Below are positions 36,640-45,639 of a DNA stretch of 64,000 bases, in pieces. Each line of letters begins with the position of its first letter. Positions within the stretch are counted from its first letter, which is position 1. The translations under genes were made by a program, and so were the position numbers. Under the pieces are notes generated by a model that did no database searches, had not been told where the DNA came from, and worked only from the letters and a program-made list of their open reading frames with translations. This DNA is from Anaerolineaceae bacterium (GTDB lineage: Bacteria > Chloroflexota > Anaerolineae > Aggregatilineales > Phototrophicaceae): positions 682,001-746,000 of the forward strand of contig JACKCG010000001.1 in the NCBI GenBank assembly GCA_020634135.1, written 5' to 3'.

Positions 36640-39432
36640 ATGCGCGGCGAATTAGTCGCTTTAGATTTGGAAACCACCGGCCTTTCCGCCGAAAGCGACG
36701 CAATCATCGAAGTCGGCGCAGTTCGCCTTCAGGACGGCAAAGTTATAGAGGAATTTGGCACGCTAGTGAACCCGAATCGCCCGATTCCAGGATACATCAC
36801 CCATATTACCGGTATTCGCAATGATGACGTGGTAGGTGCGCCCACGTTGGGGGCGGTATTATCGCAGTTGGTCACATTCGTGGGGGATGCCCCGATAATC
36901 GGCCACAATGTCCGTTTTGACACCGGCTTTCTTCAGCGCCAGGGAGTATTCCGGACTAACATTCAAATCGACACGTATGAATTGGCCTCAGTACTGATCC
37001 CTCGCGCGCCACGCTATACGTTGTCCAGTTTGGCGCAGCAGATCAATATTGACCTGGAAAACGCCCACCGCGCCCTGGATGACGCCCGCGCGACAGCACT
37101 TCTCTATTGGATGTTGTGGGAAAAAGCGCTCACATTGCCCTACCCTACCCTGCGCGAAATCGTCTCACTTGCCCAGGGACTCGAGTGGGACGCCCGATCC
37201 ACTTTTGAAGCCGCGCTCAACGAAATGCAAGCAAACGACCAGCCCGCAACCAACACCCCAGGTCTGTATCCTCTGTTTGATGTCAGGCCAGTTGAAAATC
37301 ACCCACTGCGTCCGGTGGAGCAAGTGAGCGCAATTGATTCCGTCACCATTTCCTCCATTCTCGATGAGTCGGGGTTAGTTGCGCAACGCTTGCCGAATTA
37401 TGAAAAACGCGACCAGCAGATCAACATGGCGACTGCCATCACTGAATTCTACAATGCGTCCCGGCACGGGCTGATTGAAGCCGGAACAGGGACAGGTAAA
37501 TCCATCGCCTATCTGATACCCTCAATCCTCTGGGCGACACAGAACAACGAGCGTGTGGTGATTTCAACCAATACCATCAATCTGCAAGAACAACTGCTCA
37601 ATAAAGACATCCCCAGCCTTCAACAGATACTGGATATACCGTTTAGGGCAATCGTGCTGAAGGGGCGCAGTAACTACCTTTGCCCACGTCGGCTGGAAAT
37701 CGCCCGACGCCGCCAGCCGACTCATGTGGATGCGCTGCGCACTTTGGCGAAGATTCTGGTGTGGCTGCTGGAAAGCAATACAGGGGACAGAGGAGAAATC
37801 AGCCTGCGTGGGCCGATTGAAAACGACACCTGGAGCCGATTGAGCGCTGAGGATGAGGGCTGCGGATTGGAGCGATGCCGGTCACAGATGGATGGCGTCT
37901 GCCCGTTTTACCGCGCCCGAAAAGCCGCCGAGTCTGCCCATATCATCATTGTTAATCATGCCCTGCTAATCTCCGACGCGATGACGGAAAATCAGGTACT
38001 GCCGCGCTATCGTTATCTGGTCATAGACGAGGCCCACCACCTGGAAGATGCCACAACAAATGCCCTAACCTTCTGGCTGGATGAATCGACTCTGCAACGT
38101 CGTCTGGCAGACCTGGGCACACCCCAGCGCGGTCTGCTGGGTGCGCTGCTCACCAGTGCCCAGAGCGCGATTCCCCCAAAGGATTTCCAGCGGCTTAGCG
38201 CGTTTGTTGAAACAATTACACAGGCTTCCGACGCGATGAGGATTCACATTAAGATGCTGTTCGAATCACTGCGCACCTTCTTTGCAGAGGCGGCCAACGG
38301 CGGCTCAAGCGAGTATTCGACGCAGATTCGTATCACACCCGCAATCAGAGCGCAAAGCGGGTTTGAACATATCCAGGCACGGTGGCATACACTCCAGCAG
38401 TTTTTTGATGCGTTGAGCGGTGCAATGCGACGGTTGGCAGAAGCCCTGACCCGCCTGGAACAGTACAATATACCGGATTACGATGACCTGGCGAACAGCA
38501 CCGCCAGCGCCGCCCGTTATCTCAACGAAGCCAGCAGCCAGCTTCATGCTTTTGTTGTTGACCCCGACCCCAACAGCATTTACTGGCTCAACGGCGGCCA
38601 AAACCTGAGCTATCTTTCGATCAACAGTGCCCCACTGCATATTGGCCCCCTGGTTGAGCAGCATCTCTGGAATACAAAAGAAACGGTCATCATGACCAGC
38701 GCCACCTTGCAGACTAACGGCAATTTCGATTACATCCAGGAACGCCTCTACGCCAGCGGGATTGCCAGTATGGATGTCGGAACACCGTTCGATTATGCCG
38801 ACTCAACGCTGGTATTCCTTCCCAGTGATATGCCGGAACCGAATGACCGCCACCGTTACCAGCAGTTCGTTGAACGCGGCATCATCGAACTGGCTGCGGC
38901 GTTGGAGGGGCGCGTCCTCGTGCTATTCACCAGTTATTCACACTTACGCCAGACTGCCCAGGCCATCAGTCCGCGACTAGCGTTGGGCAACATCACTGTT
39001 TACGATCAGAGTGATGGAAGCAGCCGGCAAGCACTGCTGGATGGGTTTAAGTCCACCGAAAAAGCAGTTCTATTGGGCACAAAGAGCTTCTGGGAAGGTG
39101 TGGATATTCCGGGGGAAGCGCTGAGTGCACTTGTCATCGTGCGGCTTCCGTTCGCTGTGCCAACCGACCCGGTTTTCGCCGCGAGGGCAGAAACGTATGA
39201 ATCTGCCTTCGACCAGTACACTGTTCCAGAGGCGATTCTCCGCTTCCGCCAGGGTTTTGGCCGGCTGATTCGTACCCGCTCGGATCGAGGAATTGTCACG
39301 GTTTTTGACCGGCGCATCGTCAGTAAAGGTTATGGTATGAATTTTCTTGACGCCCTGCCTAAGTGTACCATTGAGCATGGCCCACTGGATTCATTGCCAG
39401 AAACCGCCCGCCAATGGCTGAACCGCCCTTAA
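36640..39432 (+). CDS. dinG: DnaQ-like exonuclease - DinG family helicase
   Basis: 930 residues in two parts. Residues 1-170 are a DEDDh 3'-5' exonuclease domain: D9/E11 in LDLETTG, GHNVRFDTGFL near 88 and HRALDDARATALL near 143. Residues 250-930 are an XPD/DinG superfamily 2 helicase: Walker A AGTGTGKS (about 280-288), DEAH in VIDEAHH (about 462-467), and C-terminal motifs LGTKSFWEGVDIPGE and RFRQGFGRLIRTRSDRG. Four Cys that can hold an Fe-S cluster are at 348, 408, 413 and 421. This exonuclease-helicase fusion is the form known from Firmicutes DinG; strand-displacement nuclease activity is expected rather than shown. The gene has its own promoter. Confidence 0.93.
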   Translation: MRGELVALDLETTGLSAESDAIIEVGAVRLQDGKVIEEFGTLVNPNRPIPGYITHITGIRNDDVVGAPTLGAVLSQLVTFVGDAPIIGHNVRFDTGFLQRQGVFRTNIQIDTYELASVLIPRAPRYTLSSLAQQINIDLENAHRALDDARATALLYWMLWEKALTLPYPTLREIVSLAQGLEWDARSTFEAALNEMQANDQPATNTPGLYPLFDVRPVENHPLRPVEQVSAIDSVTISSILDESGLVAQRLPNYEKRDQQINMATAITEFYNASRHGLIEAGTGTGKSIAYLIPSILWATQNNERVVISTNTINLQEQLLNKDIPSLQQILDIPFRAIVLKGRSNYLCPRRLEIARRRQPTHVDALRTLAKILVWLLESNTGDRGEISLRGPIENDTWSRLSAEDEGCGLERCRSQMDGVCPFYRARKAAESAHIIIVNHALLISDAMTENQVLPRYRYLVIDEAHHLEDATTNALTFWLDESTLQRRLADLGTPQRGLLGALLTSAQSAIPPKDFQRLSAFVETITQASDAMRIHIKMLFESLRTFFAEAANGGSSEYSTQIRITPAIRAQSGFEHIQARWHTLQQFFDALSGAMRRLAEALTRLEQYNIPDYDDLANSTASAARYLNEASSQLHAFVVDPDPNSIYWLNGGQNLSYLSINSAPLHIGPLVEQHLWNTKETVIMTSATLQTNGNFDYIQERLYASGIASMDVGTPFDYADSTLVFLPSDMPEPNDRHRYQQFVERGIIELAAALEGRVLVLFTSYSHLRQTAQAISPRLALGNITVYDQSDGSSRQALLDGFKSTEKAVLLGTKSFWEGVDIPGEALSALVIVRLPFAVPTDPVFAARAETYESAFDQYTVPEAILRFRQGFGRLIRTRSDRGIVTVFDRRIVSKGYGMNFLDALPKCTIEHGPLDSLPETARQWLNRP

Positions 39433-39449
39433 GACAACCGGAGACTGCT

Positions 39450-39809
39450 ATGCGTACTCCCGCTGGGAATGAATGTCGTCACTACTACCAGGATTTCCAC
39501 CGAGGCCATAACATCCAGGAGTGTCGCCTGAACAAAGAGAACCCCGACTCTGCCCGATGGCGTCCCGAAGACTGCGCCCGGTGTCCCGTGCCGAACATCC
39601 TGAATGCCAATGCCAGCCCAAATCTGGAGCTGACACTGACCATTAAGGCCGGACTGCTCGGCTTTGGCAGGCGCAACGAGGTCACAGCCACCTGCCTCAA
39701 GCATCGCACAATGATTGCGGATCCGTACGTCGGCTGCCCGCAATGCAATGCCGAACGCCCCGGATTAGATATTTTTCGCCGCGCGCTGGAGGACGCAGAC
39801 GATGATTAA
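39450..39809 (+). CDS. Cys/His-rich small protein, unknown
   Basis: 120 residues from the ATG at 39450 (GGAG 7 nt upstream). Cys and His residues fall in two groups: CRHYYQDFHRGHNIQEC with CARC at about 8-50, and CLKH...GCPQC at about 82-98, which suggests one or two metal sites. The first 12 residues of the longer frame overlap dinG and are dropped. The stop overlaps the start of the HAD-DinB gene by 8 nt. No family recognised. Confidence 0.65.
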   Translation: MRTPAGNECRHYYQDFHRGHNIQECRLNKENPDSARWRPEDCARCPVPNILNANASPNLELTLTIKAGLLGFGRRNEVTATCLKHRTMIADPYVGCPQCNAERPGLDIFRRALEDADDD

Positions 39810-40989
39810 AGCCGTGCTGCTCGATCTGGACGATACCCTGCTTATCAATCCCGATTCGCGGTTTGTCATCGAATATCTGGGGCAGATTGACCACTTCTTT
39901 ACCCGTCGCTGGGGGCAACCCCTTTCACGGGTACTGCTCAAAACGCTCCATGCTATGAATGGGACACGAGATATGCGGCAAACCAACTATGCCGTTGCAC
40001 TGGATATCATCAGCCAGAGTACCAATCGCAGCATTGAAGAAATACAGACTGCATTTGAAGAATTCTATCGCGAAGTTTTCCCTCAACTCCGTTCCTGTAC
40101 ACAGCCCGTATCCGCTGCCCATGACCTGATAACAACCCTAAACAAGCATGATTATGCGCTGGTGATCGCCACCAACCCGCTTTATCCCGCCACAGCCGTC
40201 TACCAGCGGTTGGCCTGGGCCGGGTTGCCAAATACCCCGGAAAGCTACGCCCTGGTCACCCACAGCGAAAACATGCATTTCACCAAGAGCCATGCCGCTT
40301 ATTATGCAGAAATCATTGCCCGCGTGGGTGTTGAACCTGATGAGGCTATCATGGTGGGTGATAATCCAAGTAACGACATTGCGCCGGCCCAGCAGGCCGG
40401 ACTCAGTGTGTTTCATATCACAAGCGAATCATCCCAGCGCAGTATTCCAGGTGGTACGTTGGATGACTTTTATCGTCAGATTACCCAGGAAAACTGGCTG
40501 GATACGATCATTCCACCGGCTATCGCCTCCTCAATGATTATTCCCGAACTTTCCGGTAATGTGGGCGCATTGTTCGGGATGCTGACTGATGTGAAACCGC
40601 ACTTCTGGGAGCAGCATCCTGATCCGGAAGAATGGTCCCCCATACAGGTGATTTGCCATTTACTAGAGAGCGAAACCACTGTTCAACGTCCGCGCCTGGA
40701 GCGGATTGTCCAGCAGCATAACCCCTTCCTGGCATCCCCTCAATCGCCGCCCGGCCCTCATCAAGCCCAGACCTGCGCCCCCAACGGATGGCAGGCCGCA
40801 ACAAGCTTCGCTCAGGAACGTCAAAAGACGCTCGACTTTGTTAGAAGTTTACAACCGGAAGACTGGCAGCGCCCGGCACGTCACAGCATTTTTGGGCCGA
40901 CGACTCTGCTGGAAATGGCGCATTTCACCGCCCAGCATGACCGACTGCACATCAACCAGCTCTGCCAGACACTTGGACGTTGCGAATAG
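39802..40989 (+). CDS. HAD hydrolase - DinB-like fusion protein
   Basis: 395 residues. Residues 1-225 are a HAD-superfamily hydrolase with motif I DLDDTLL (D8, D10), motif II IATNP, a Lys in TKSHAAYYAEI and motif IV GDNPSNDI. Residues 245-395 match the DinB/YfiT four-helix fold: LFGMLTDVKPHFWEQHPDPEEWSPIQVICHLLESE and the C-terminal TLLEMAHFTAQHDRLHINQL with the metal-ligand-type His residues. Such a fusion is uncommon; no frameshift is needed to read through, so it appears genuine. A phosphatase activity joined to a metal-dependent thiol- or transferase-type fold is possible, substrate unknown. It overlaps the Cys-rich gene by 8 nt. Confidence 0.82.
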   Translation: MIKAVLLDLDDTLLINPDSRFVIEYLGQIDHFFTRRWGQPLSRVLLKTLHAMNGTRDMRQTNYAVALDIISQSTNRSIEEIQTAFEEFYREVFPQLRSCTQPVSAAHDLITTLNKHDYALVIATNPLYPATAVYQRLAWAGLPNTPESYALVTHSENMHFTKSHAAYYAEIIARVGVEPDEAIMVGDNPSNDIAPAQQAGLSVFHITSESSQRSIPGGTLDDFYRQITQENWLDTIIPPAIASSMIIPELSGNVGALFGMLTDVKPHFWEQHPDPEEWSPIQVICHLLESETTVQRPRLERIVQQHNPFLASPQSPPGPHQAQTCAPNGWQAATSFAQERQKTLDFVRSLQPEDWQRPARHSIFGPTTLLEMAHFTAQHDRLHINQLCQTLGRCE

Positions 40990-41149
40990 CAAACTTTCGC
41001 AACCTTTTTCCCGACGATGCGCTACAATGGTTATGGATTCCATCAGTTCATCACTAGCGGAAATCAAAACCCTCTTTCATTTGAAAGAATGGTATTTAAC
41101 TGAATTTACCCGTATCCAGTTTTGACCGCACCAAGTTGAGAATGGTTTA

Positions 41150-42307
41150 ATGGCTCACAAGAATGGCACGTTGCCACACATTTTAAGCCTGACTCCCCCG
41201 GATTGCCCGCATTGGTTTCAACAGGTAGTCACGCATCTTAGTCAGACTTACCATGTCACCAGCGCCACCTTGCAGCCAGATACCGAACCTGTATTGCTAC
41301 AGGAGGGAATTCCAGACATCATCATTGTGGCACTGGATAAGCCGGATAGTACGGTGAGCATATCGGCGGAACTGCTCCGGCAGGCACAGCCCACACCCCT
41401 GCTGATCGGACTCACCAACGCGCCTGCCCAAGACCTCAACGCCGTAGGTGTGGACATGATTCTGCCGATTCAATCCTATCAACTTCTGGAAATGCAGCTT
41501 CAGGCCATTTTGAATCTGCATACCCGGAATCGAACGCTCTCGCAGCGAAACAGCCAGCTCGAAACCCAAAATGCACAACTGAACGAAACCCTGAGTCGCA
41601 GCCAGCGCGTCGCCTCGGAAATCAATCTGCTCAAGGACGCTATTGTCAGCACAGTCTCACATGAGCTAAAAACCCCCCTGCTCCAGGTCAAGTCATCGGT
41701 CGCGCTGTTGGGCGAAAACGCCGGAAATACGGACCTGCTGCTGCAATACGCGCAGGTCGCGGTCACGCGCCTGGAAGCGGTCATCAATAACATTGTGCGC
41801 CTGGCCGAAAGCCTGAACATGGATTCGCAGCACCTCGGCCCGGTGCTGATACGTGAATCGATTGACTACGCCATTCGCAACCTGCGCCGCAGTTGGGAAC
41901 ACAAAGACGACACCGAGCGTATACGGATTGACTTGCCCAAAAGCCTACCCCCTGTTCAGGCCTACAAGCAGGGATTGGCTATCGCACTACAAATGCTGCT
42001 TGATAATGCACTTAAATTCAGTGACGGCCCGGTGATTATCTCCGCACATAAGGTTGGGCATCAGATTCACTTTTCGGTAACGGACAACGGGATTGGCATC
42101 CCCAAGAACAAGATTGGGCAAATCTTCGACTCGTTCTATCAGGTAGATGCCACTTCCACCCGGCAGCGCGGTGGCATCGGTGTCGGACTGGCAATCGTCC
42201 GCTATATCATGGAGCGGCACAATTCCCGAATTGAGGTCGATTCGCAGGAGGGCAAAGGCAGCACCTTCTCATTTACCCTGCCGATTGCAGAGATTCGACA
42301 AAAATGA
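41150..42307 (+). CDS. Histidine kinase with degenerate receiver-like N-terminus
   Basis: 385-residue soluble kinase. Residues 10-118 have a receiver-like fold, but the place of the phospho-Asp holds A61 (DIIIVALDKPD), so it is probably a sensor or docking domain. A coiled coil (about 122-160) leads to HisKA with H171 in VSHELKTPL, followed by HATPase_c: LLDNALKF, DNGIGIP, FDSFYQVD and GGIGVGLAIV. Both catalytic parts look intact. No membrane helix. The partner regulator is not adjacent; the orphan receiver at 4184 is one candidate. Confidence 0.9.
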   Translation: MAHKNGTLPHILSLTPPDCPHWFQQVVTHLSQTYHVTSATLQPDTEPVLLQEGIPDIIIVALDKPDSTVSISAELLRQAQPTPLLIGLTNAPAQDLNAVGVDMILPIQSYQLLEMQLQAILNLHTRNRTLSQRNSQLETQNAQLNETLSRSQRVASEINLLKDAIVSTVSHELKTPLLQVKSSVALLGENAGNTDLLLQYAQVAVTRLEAVINNIVRLAESLNMDSQHLGPVLIRESIDYAIRNLRRSWEHKDDTERIRIDLPKSLPPVQAYKQGLAIALQMLLDNALKFSDGPVIISAHKVGHQIHFSVTDNGIGIPKNKIGQIFDSFYQVDATSTRQRGGIGVGLAIVRYIMERHNSRIEVDSQEGKGSTFSFTLPIAEIRQK

Positions 42308-42382
42308 GCGATCTGCCAATCTGGTGACCGTTTCCCCCTCAACCAGTGGTCTTGACCTGCATAAAGTTCACTTGTGCATTTC
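42308..42382. other. Intergenic stretch upstream of the nuo promoter
   Basis: Part of the 192-nt gap between the histidine kinase and iscX. No gene or clear terminator seen before the promoter that begins at 42383. Confidence 0.4.
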
Positions 42383-42411
42383 TTGACAAACGATTCGCCA
42401 CATCTTATACT
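42383..42411 (+). promoter_or_regulatory. Near-consensus sigma-70 promoter of the iscX-nuo operon
   Basis: TTGACA (42383-42388), exactly 17 nt, TATACT (42406-42411): eleven of twelve consensus positions with optimal spacing, the strongest promoter match I found in the window. The leader to the iscX ATG would be about 80 nt. A high basal level of complex I subunits is the likely meaning. Confidence 0.78.
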
Positions 42412-42499
42412 TGGCAACCGTTAAACTGGATTTTATATCCTCAAAAGTCCTGACCAATTTTGTCGTAATTTACCTGAATCTGCGGTAAGCTAATCTGGT

Positions 42500-42715
42500 A
42501 TGCAAACTACACCCGGCCTATACTGGGACACATCTTACGAGATTGTCCTGAGCTTGATAGAGCACTATGCCGCTACTGATGTAGAGACTATTGGTCTGGA
42601 ACAGTTATGCCAATTGATTGTCTCACTCCCCAACTTCGCTGACGACCCGGCGCTGGTTAATGAGGGCATTCTCAATGAAATTTTGCGGGAGTGGTACGAG
42701 GAGGTCAATGCCTGA
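42500..42715 (+). CDS. iscX: IscX-like Fe-S assembly protein
   Basis: 71-residue acidic protein aligning along its full length with E. coli IscX as I remember it: W-D-T-S-x-E-I at the start, L-x-x-x-Y-x-x-x-D-x-x-T-I, then LPNFADDP, NEGILNEIL and W-x-E-E. IscX binds IscS and iron and tunes cluster assembly. Here it stands without iscSU but its stop overlaps the nuoB start (TGATG), placing it in front of Fe-S subunits of complex I. A desulfurase gene lies at 22680. Confidence 0.8.
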   Translation: MQTTPGLYWDTSYEIVLSLIEHYAATDVETIGLEQLCQLIVSLPNFADDPALVNEGILNEILREWYEEVNA

Positions 42716-43680
42716 TGAGTGAACTCGACTTGCGCGAGTTAAACAATACCGAATTTCCTATCCCGGCAGATATGCAGGGAAACGTCGCCATCACCAGTTT
42801 AAGTAAGCTCTATAACTGGTCACGGCGTTCGTCGTTGTGGCCGATGCTTTTTGGCCTTGCCTGTTGCGCGATCGAAATGATCGCCACCGCCGCCGCGCGT
42901 TACGATTTTTCGCGCTTCGGGATGGAGGTTATGCGTGCCAGCCCGCGCCAATCCGACCTGATGATCGTCTCTGGCACGGTCACCAAGAAAATGGTCGTGC
43001 CGATTGTCCGCCTCTATAATCAGATGCCTGAACCCAAGTATGTCCTGGCGATGGGTGCTTGTGCCAGCGGCGGCGGGCCTTTCAAGGAAGGCTATAACGT
43101 TGTTTCCGGCATTGATAAATACCTGCCGGTAGATGTGTATGTACCGGGCTGCCCTCCCACCCCGCAGGCACTCATTTATGGCATGATCGCACTGCAAAAG
43201 AAGATTGACGGCCAATCCCTGGCAAACATGGATGATGTACCCTGGTACGGTGTCGGCCCTGCCGAGCCTGCCCCGGTTCCTATCCTCGGCCCGGACATCA
43301 TTGATCCGCGCCAGATGGACTTGATCCGCCGCCAGGCCGAGATGGCCGCAGCGGGCAAGACCTTTGCCATCCGTAACCTTCCTGAGCCGATTAAAGTTGA
43401 AAAAGCAGCGCCTAAGGCCGCAGCGGCCAAAGCGGCGGTTGCTGCGACTGATGATCCCGCTAAGGCTGAACGTCTGCGCAAGCGTGAAGAAGCACTTGCT
43501 CGCAAACGTGCTGCTCAGGGTCAGAATGCCCCGGCTGCCGAACCTGCGGGTGAAGCCCCCACCCCGGCACAAGCTGCGCCGGTTGCCGAAGCTGCCCCCG
43601 CCGAACAAGGTGGAAAGCCGAAGTTCGACAAAGAGGCGATGATGGCGAAAATCCGCGCAAAAAAGGCCAATAAGGGATAG
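42715..43680 (+). CDS. nuoB: NADH-quinone oxidoreductase subunit B with long C-terminal extension
   Basis: 321 residues from the ATG at 42715 (TGATG overlap with iscX, GAGGAGG upstream). The subunit holds cluster N2 with C50, C51, C116 and C146 (LACCAIEM; GACASGGGPF; VPGCPPTP). The conserved core ends near residue 170. The remaining 150 residues are unusual: a short conserved stretch to about 225, then an Ala/Lys/Pro-rich disordered linker and a terminal basic helix KPKFDKEAMMAKIRAKK. The same terminal peptide ends NuoI. Usual NuoB length is about 160-220 residues. Confidence 0.94.
   Translation: MSELDLRELNNTEFPIPADMQGNVAITSLSKLYNWSRRSSLWPMLFGLACCAIEMIATAAARYDFSRFGMEVMRASPRQSDLMIVSGTVTKKMVVPIVRLYNQMPEPKYVLAMGACASGGGPFKEGYNVVSGIDKYLPVDVYVPGCPPTPQALIYGMIALQKKIDGQSLANMDDVPWYGVGPAEPAPVPILGPDIIDPRQMDLIRRQAEMAAAGKTFAIRNLPEPIKVEKAAPKAAAAKAAVAATDDPAKAERLRKREEALARKRAAQGQNAPAAEPAGEAPTPAQAAPVAEAAPAEQGGKPKFDKEAMMAKIRAKKANKG
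43612..43677 (+). repeat. Shared C-terminal tail sequence, NuoB copy
   Basis: Encodes the peptide KPKFDKxAMxAKIRxKKANK at the end of NuoB. The second copy is at 46415-46482 at the end of NuoI. The two are almost identical in protein sequence while codons differ, so they are kept by selection rather than by very recent copying. Confidence 0.85.
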
Positions 43681-43686
43681 TACAAT

Positions 43687-45543
43687 ATGACTGATAACGC
43701 TGTCGTAGAACAGACTGACACAAACGCCGCCATCGCGGTACTCAAAGAAAAATTCCCCGATGCCATTCAGGACGACACCCGTGAGGGTTACCAAGGCATC
43801 ATTGTAGACAAAAACAAACTGGTTGAAGTCGCCACCGCCATCCGTGACGAATTGGGCTTTGACTATCTTTCCAGCGCAACTGGCGTGGATTATCTGGGCA
43901 TCGGCGATCATCTGGAAATGGTCTACCACGCTTACAGCACCAATGGCGGCCCAGCCCTGGTTTTTAAAGCGCAGACACCACGCGATAACGCTGAAATCCC
44001 TTCATTAATTGATGTGTGGCCGGGCGCAGATTTCCAGGAACGCGAGGCCTGGGATCTGATGGGCATTCGCTTCTCAGGCCACCCCAATCTCAAGCGAATT
44101 CTGCTCTGGGAGGGATTCAACGGCCACCCCTTGCGTAAAGATTGGAAAGAAGCTTACTACGAGCAGGATCATAAGCCTTTTGACAGCCGCTGGCCGGGTG
44201 GTCATGTCTACCGGGCTGAAGAACGAAATGTTTACGGCAAAAACGTCGCTTATCCCGATGATCTCGACTTGAGTACGTTGAATGATGTCTCGGAAGAATC
44301 CATCTATTCCGGCATGGGGCTGGGCGTTAGCGTCCAGAACCTGGGCAACAGCGAGCACCTGCAAACGGATCGTCTGATCGTCAACATGGGGCCACATCAC
44401 CCCAGCACTCATGGTGTATTTCGCATGGTCGTCAGCCTCAACGGGGAAACGATCGAATCGCTCGAACCGGTTATGGGCTATCTGCACCGCAATCACGAAA
44501 AAATTGGAGAGCGGAACACATTCCTCCATAACATGCCTTTCACAGATCGGTTGGACTACATCAGCAGCATGGGCAATAATCACGGCTATGCGCTGGCCGT
44601 TGAGCAGCTATTGAGCCAAGGTGCCCGCTGGACTCCACCGACATATCGCGCTGAAGCTATTCGCGTACTGATGGTCGAACTCACACGTATCGTCAATCAC
44701 CTATGGGCGATTGGCTTCCTGCTCAACGATCTGGGTGCATTTTTCACCCCGGCACTGTATGCGATTGCCGAACGCGAACGCATCCTGGACTTCTTTGAAG
44801 CCACTGCTGGCAGCCGGATGATGTGCAACTACATGCGCTTTGGTGGCGTGTTTAAGGATATTCCCGAACGCATTAAGAGTGTGGCGAACCTGGTCAACGA
44901 CATGGTGCGCGACTTTAACACCATGGATTACCTGACAGAACTGATTAATGAGCGACTGCCGCGTGCGGTGGACGAACTCGACCAGTTCCTGACCGACAGT
45001 GAAATCATCAAAACGCGCACGGTTGGCGTCGGTTATCTTCCGCCCGAAATGGCGATTGCTTACAGTGCCGCCGGGCCGCTGCTCCGTGCCAGTGGTGTGC
45101 CTTACGATGTACGCCGCGCTGACCCCTACAGCATCTACCCTGAACTCGATTTCGATGTTGCGGTGCGCTACAACGGTGACATCTATGACCGTTACCTTAT
45201 TCGCCTGGACGAAATTCGCGAAAGCATCCGTATCCTCAAGCAGATTCTGCCCCGCCTGGAACGCACGCATGGCGAGAATGTTTTTGGCCCGAAACAGCAT
45301 ACGCCGCGTGTGCCACTCGGTGAGGCGTATGGTCGTGTCGAAAACCCGAAAGGCGAACTCGGCTACTATGTCGTTTCGGCAGGCGATGAAAAAGGGCCGC
45401 AGAACCCCTGGCGTTATCATGTTCGCGCCCCAAGCTTCATCAACCTGACGGCGCTGGGCGAGATGTGCAAAGGCCACAAGGTCGCCGATGTCGTCGCCAT
45501 TCTAGGCAGCATTGACATTGTATTGGGTGAAACAGATCGTTAA
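43687..45543 (+). CDS. nuoCD: Fused NADH-quinone oxidoreductase subunits C and D
   Basis: 618 residues, 6 nt after nuoB. Residues 1-190 are NuoC (FDYLSSATGVDYL; then DVWPGADFQEREAWDLMGIRFSGHPNLKRILL). Residues 215-618 are NuoD (LIVNMGPHHPSTHGVFR, MGYLHRNHEKI, PFTDRLDYIS and the C-terminal DIVLGETDR), which together with NuoB forms the quinone site. Fusion of C and D is known from E. coli. There is no shared tail peptide on this subunit. Confidence 0.95.
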   Translation: MTDNAVVEQTDTNAAIAVLKEKFPDAIQDDTREGYQGIIVDKNKLVEVATAIRDELGFDYLSSATGVDYLGIGDHLEMVYHAYSTNGGPALVFKAQTPRDNAEIPSLIDVWPGADFQEREAWDLMGIRFSGHPNLKRILLWEGFNGHPLRKDWKEAYYEQDHKPFDSRWPGGHVYRAEERNVYGKNVAYPDDLDLSTLNDVSEESIYSGMGLGVSVQNLGNSEHLQTDRLIVNMGPHHPSTHGVFRMVVSLNGETIESLEPVMGYLHRNHEKIGERNTFLHNMPFTDRLDYISSMGNNHGYALAVEQLLSQGARWTPPTYRAEAIRVLMVELTRIVNHLWAIGFLLNDLGAFFTPALYAIAERERILDFFEATAGSRMMCNYMRFGGVFKDIPERIKSVANLVNDMVRDFNTMDYLTELINERLPRAVDELDQFLTDSEIIKTRTVGVGYLPPEMAIAYSAAGPLLRASGVPYDVRRADPYSIYPELDFDVAVRYNGDIYDRYLIRLDEIRESIRILKQILPRLERTHGENVFGPKQHTPRVPLGEAYGRVENPKGELGYYVVSAGDEKGPQNPWRYHVRAPSFINLTALGEMCKGHKVADVVAILGSIDIVLGETDR

Positions 45544-45639
45544 AATCGCGGGGCTTGGACACAAGCCCCTTACAAGCATATATTTAGGAATAGCAAGCGG
45601 GGCAGCCTGATTCTCCCCGTACAATCTGAAGGAGCAAAA
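45544..45639. other. Hairpin between nuoCD and nuoI
   Basis: 96-nt gap with a perfect 8-bp stem GGGGCTTG (45550-45557) / CAAGCCCC (45562-45569) and a 4-nt loop, without a T-run. A second short GGGG/CCCC pair lies near 45600-45620. This could be a processing or attenuation site that sets NuoI levels apart from NuoB/CD. GAAGGAG precedes nuoI. Confidence 0.45.

Noticed and set aside
40706..41125. 139-codon plus-strand frame overlapping the HAD-DinB gene
   Set aside because: Out of frame with a conserved DinB domain, Ser/Arg-rich, no ribosome site.
42820..43929. 369-codon minus-strand open frame across nuoB and the start of nuoCD
   Set aside because: Mirror of real coding sequence; low-complexity Phe/Arg/Gly product; nuoB has all its cluster Cys.
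44701..45477. 258-codon minus-strand frame within nuoCD
   Set aside because: Antisense to the NuoD part. Such long shadows are common in this GC range.
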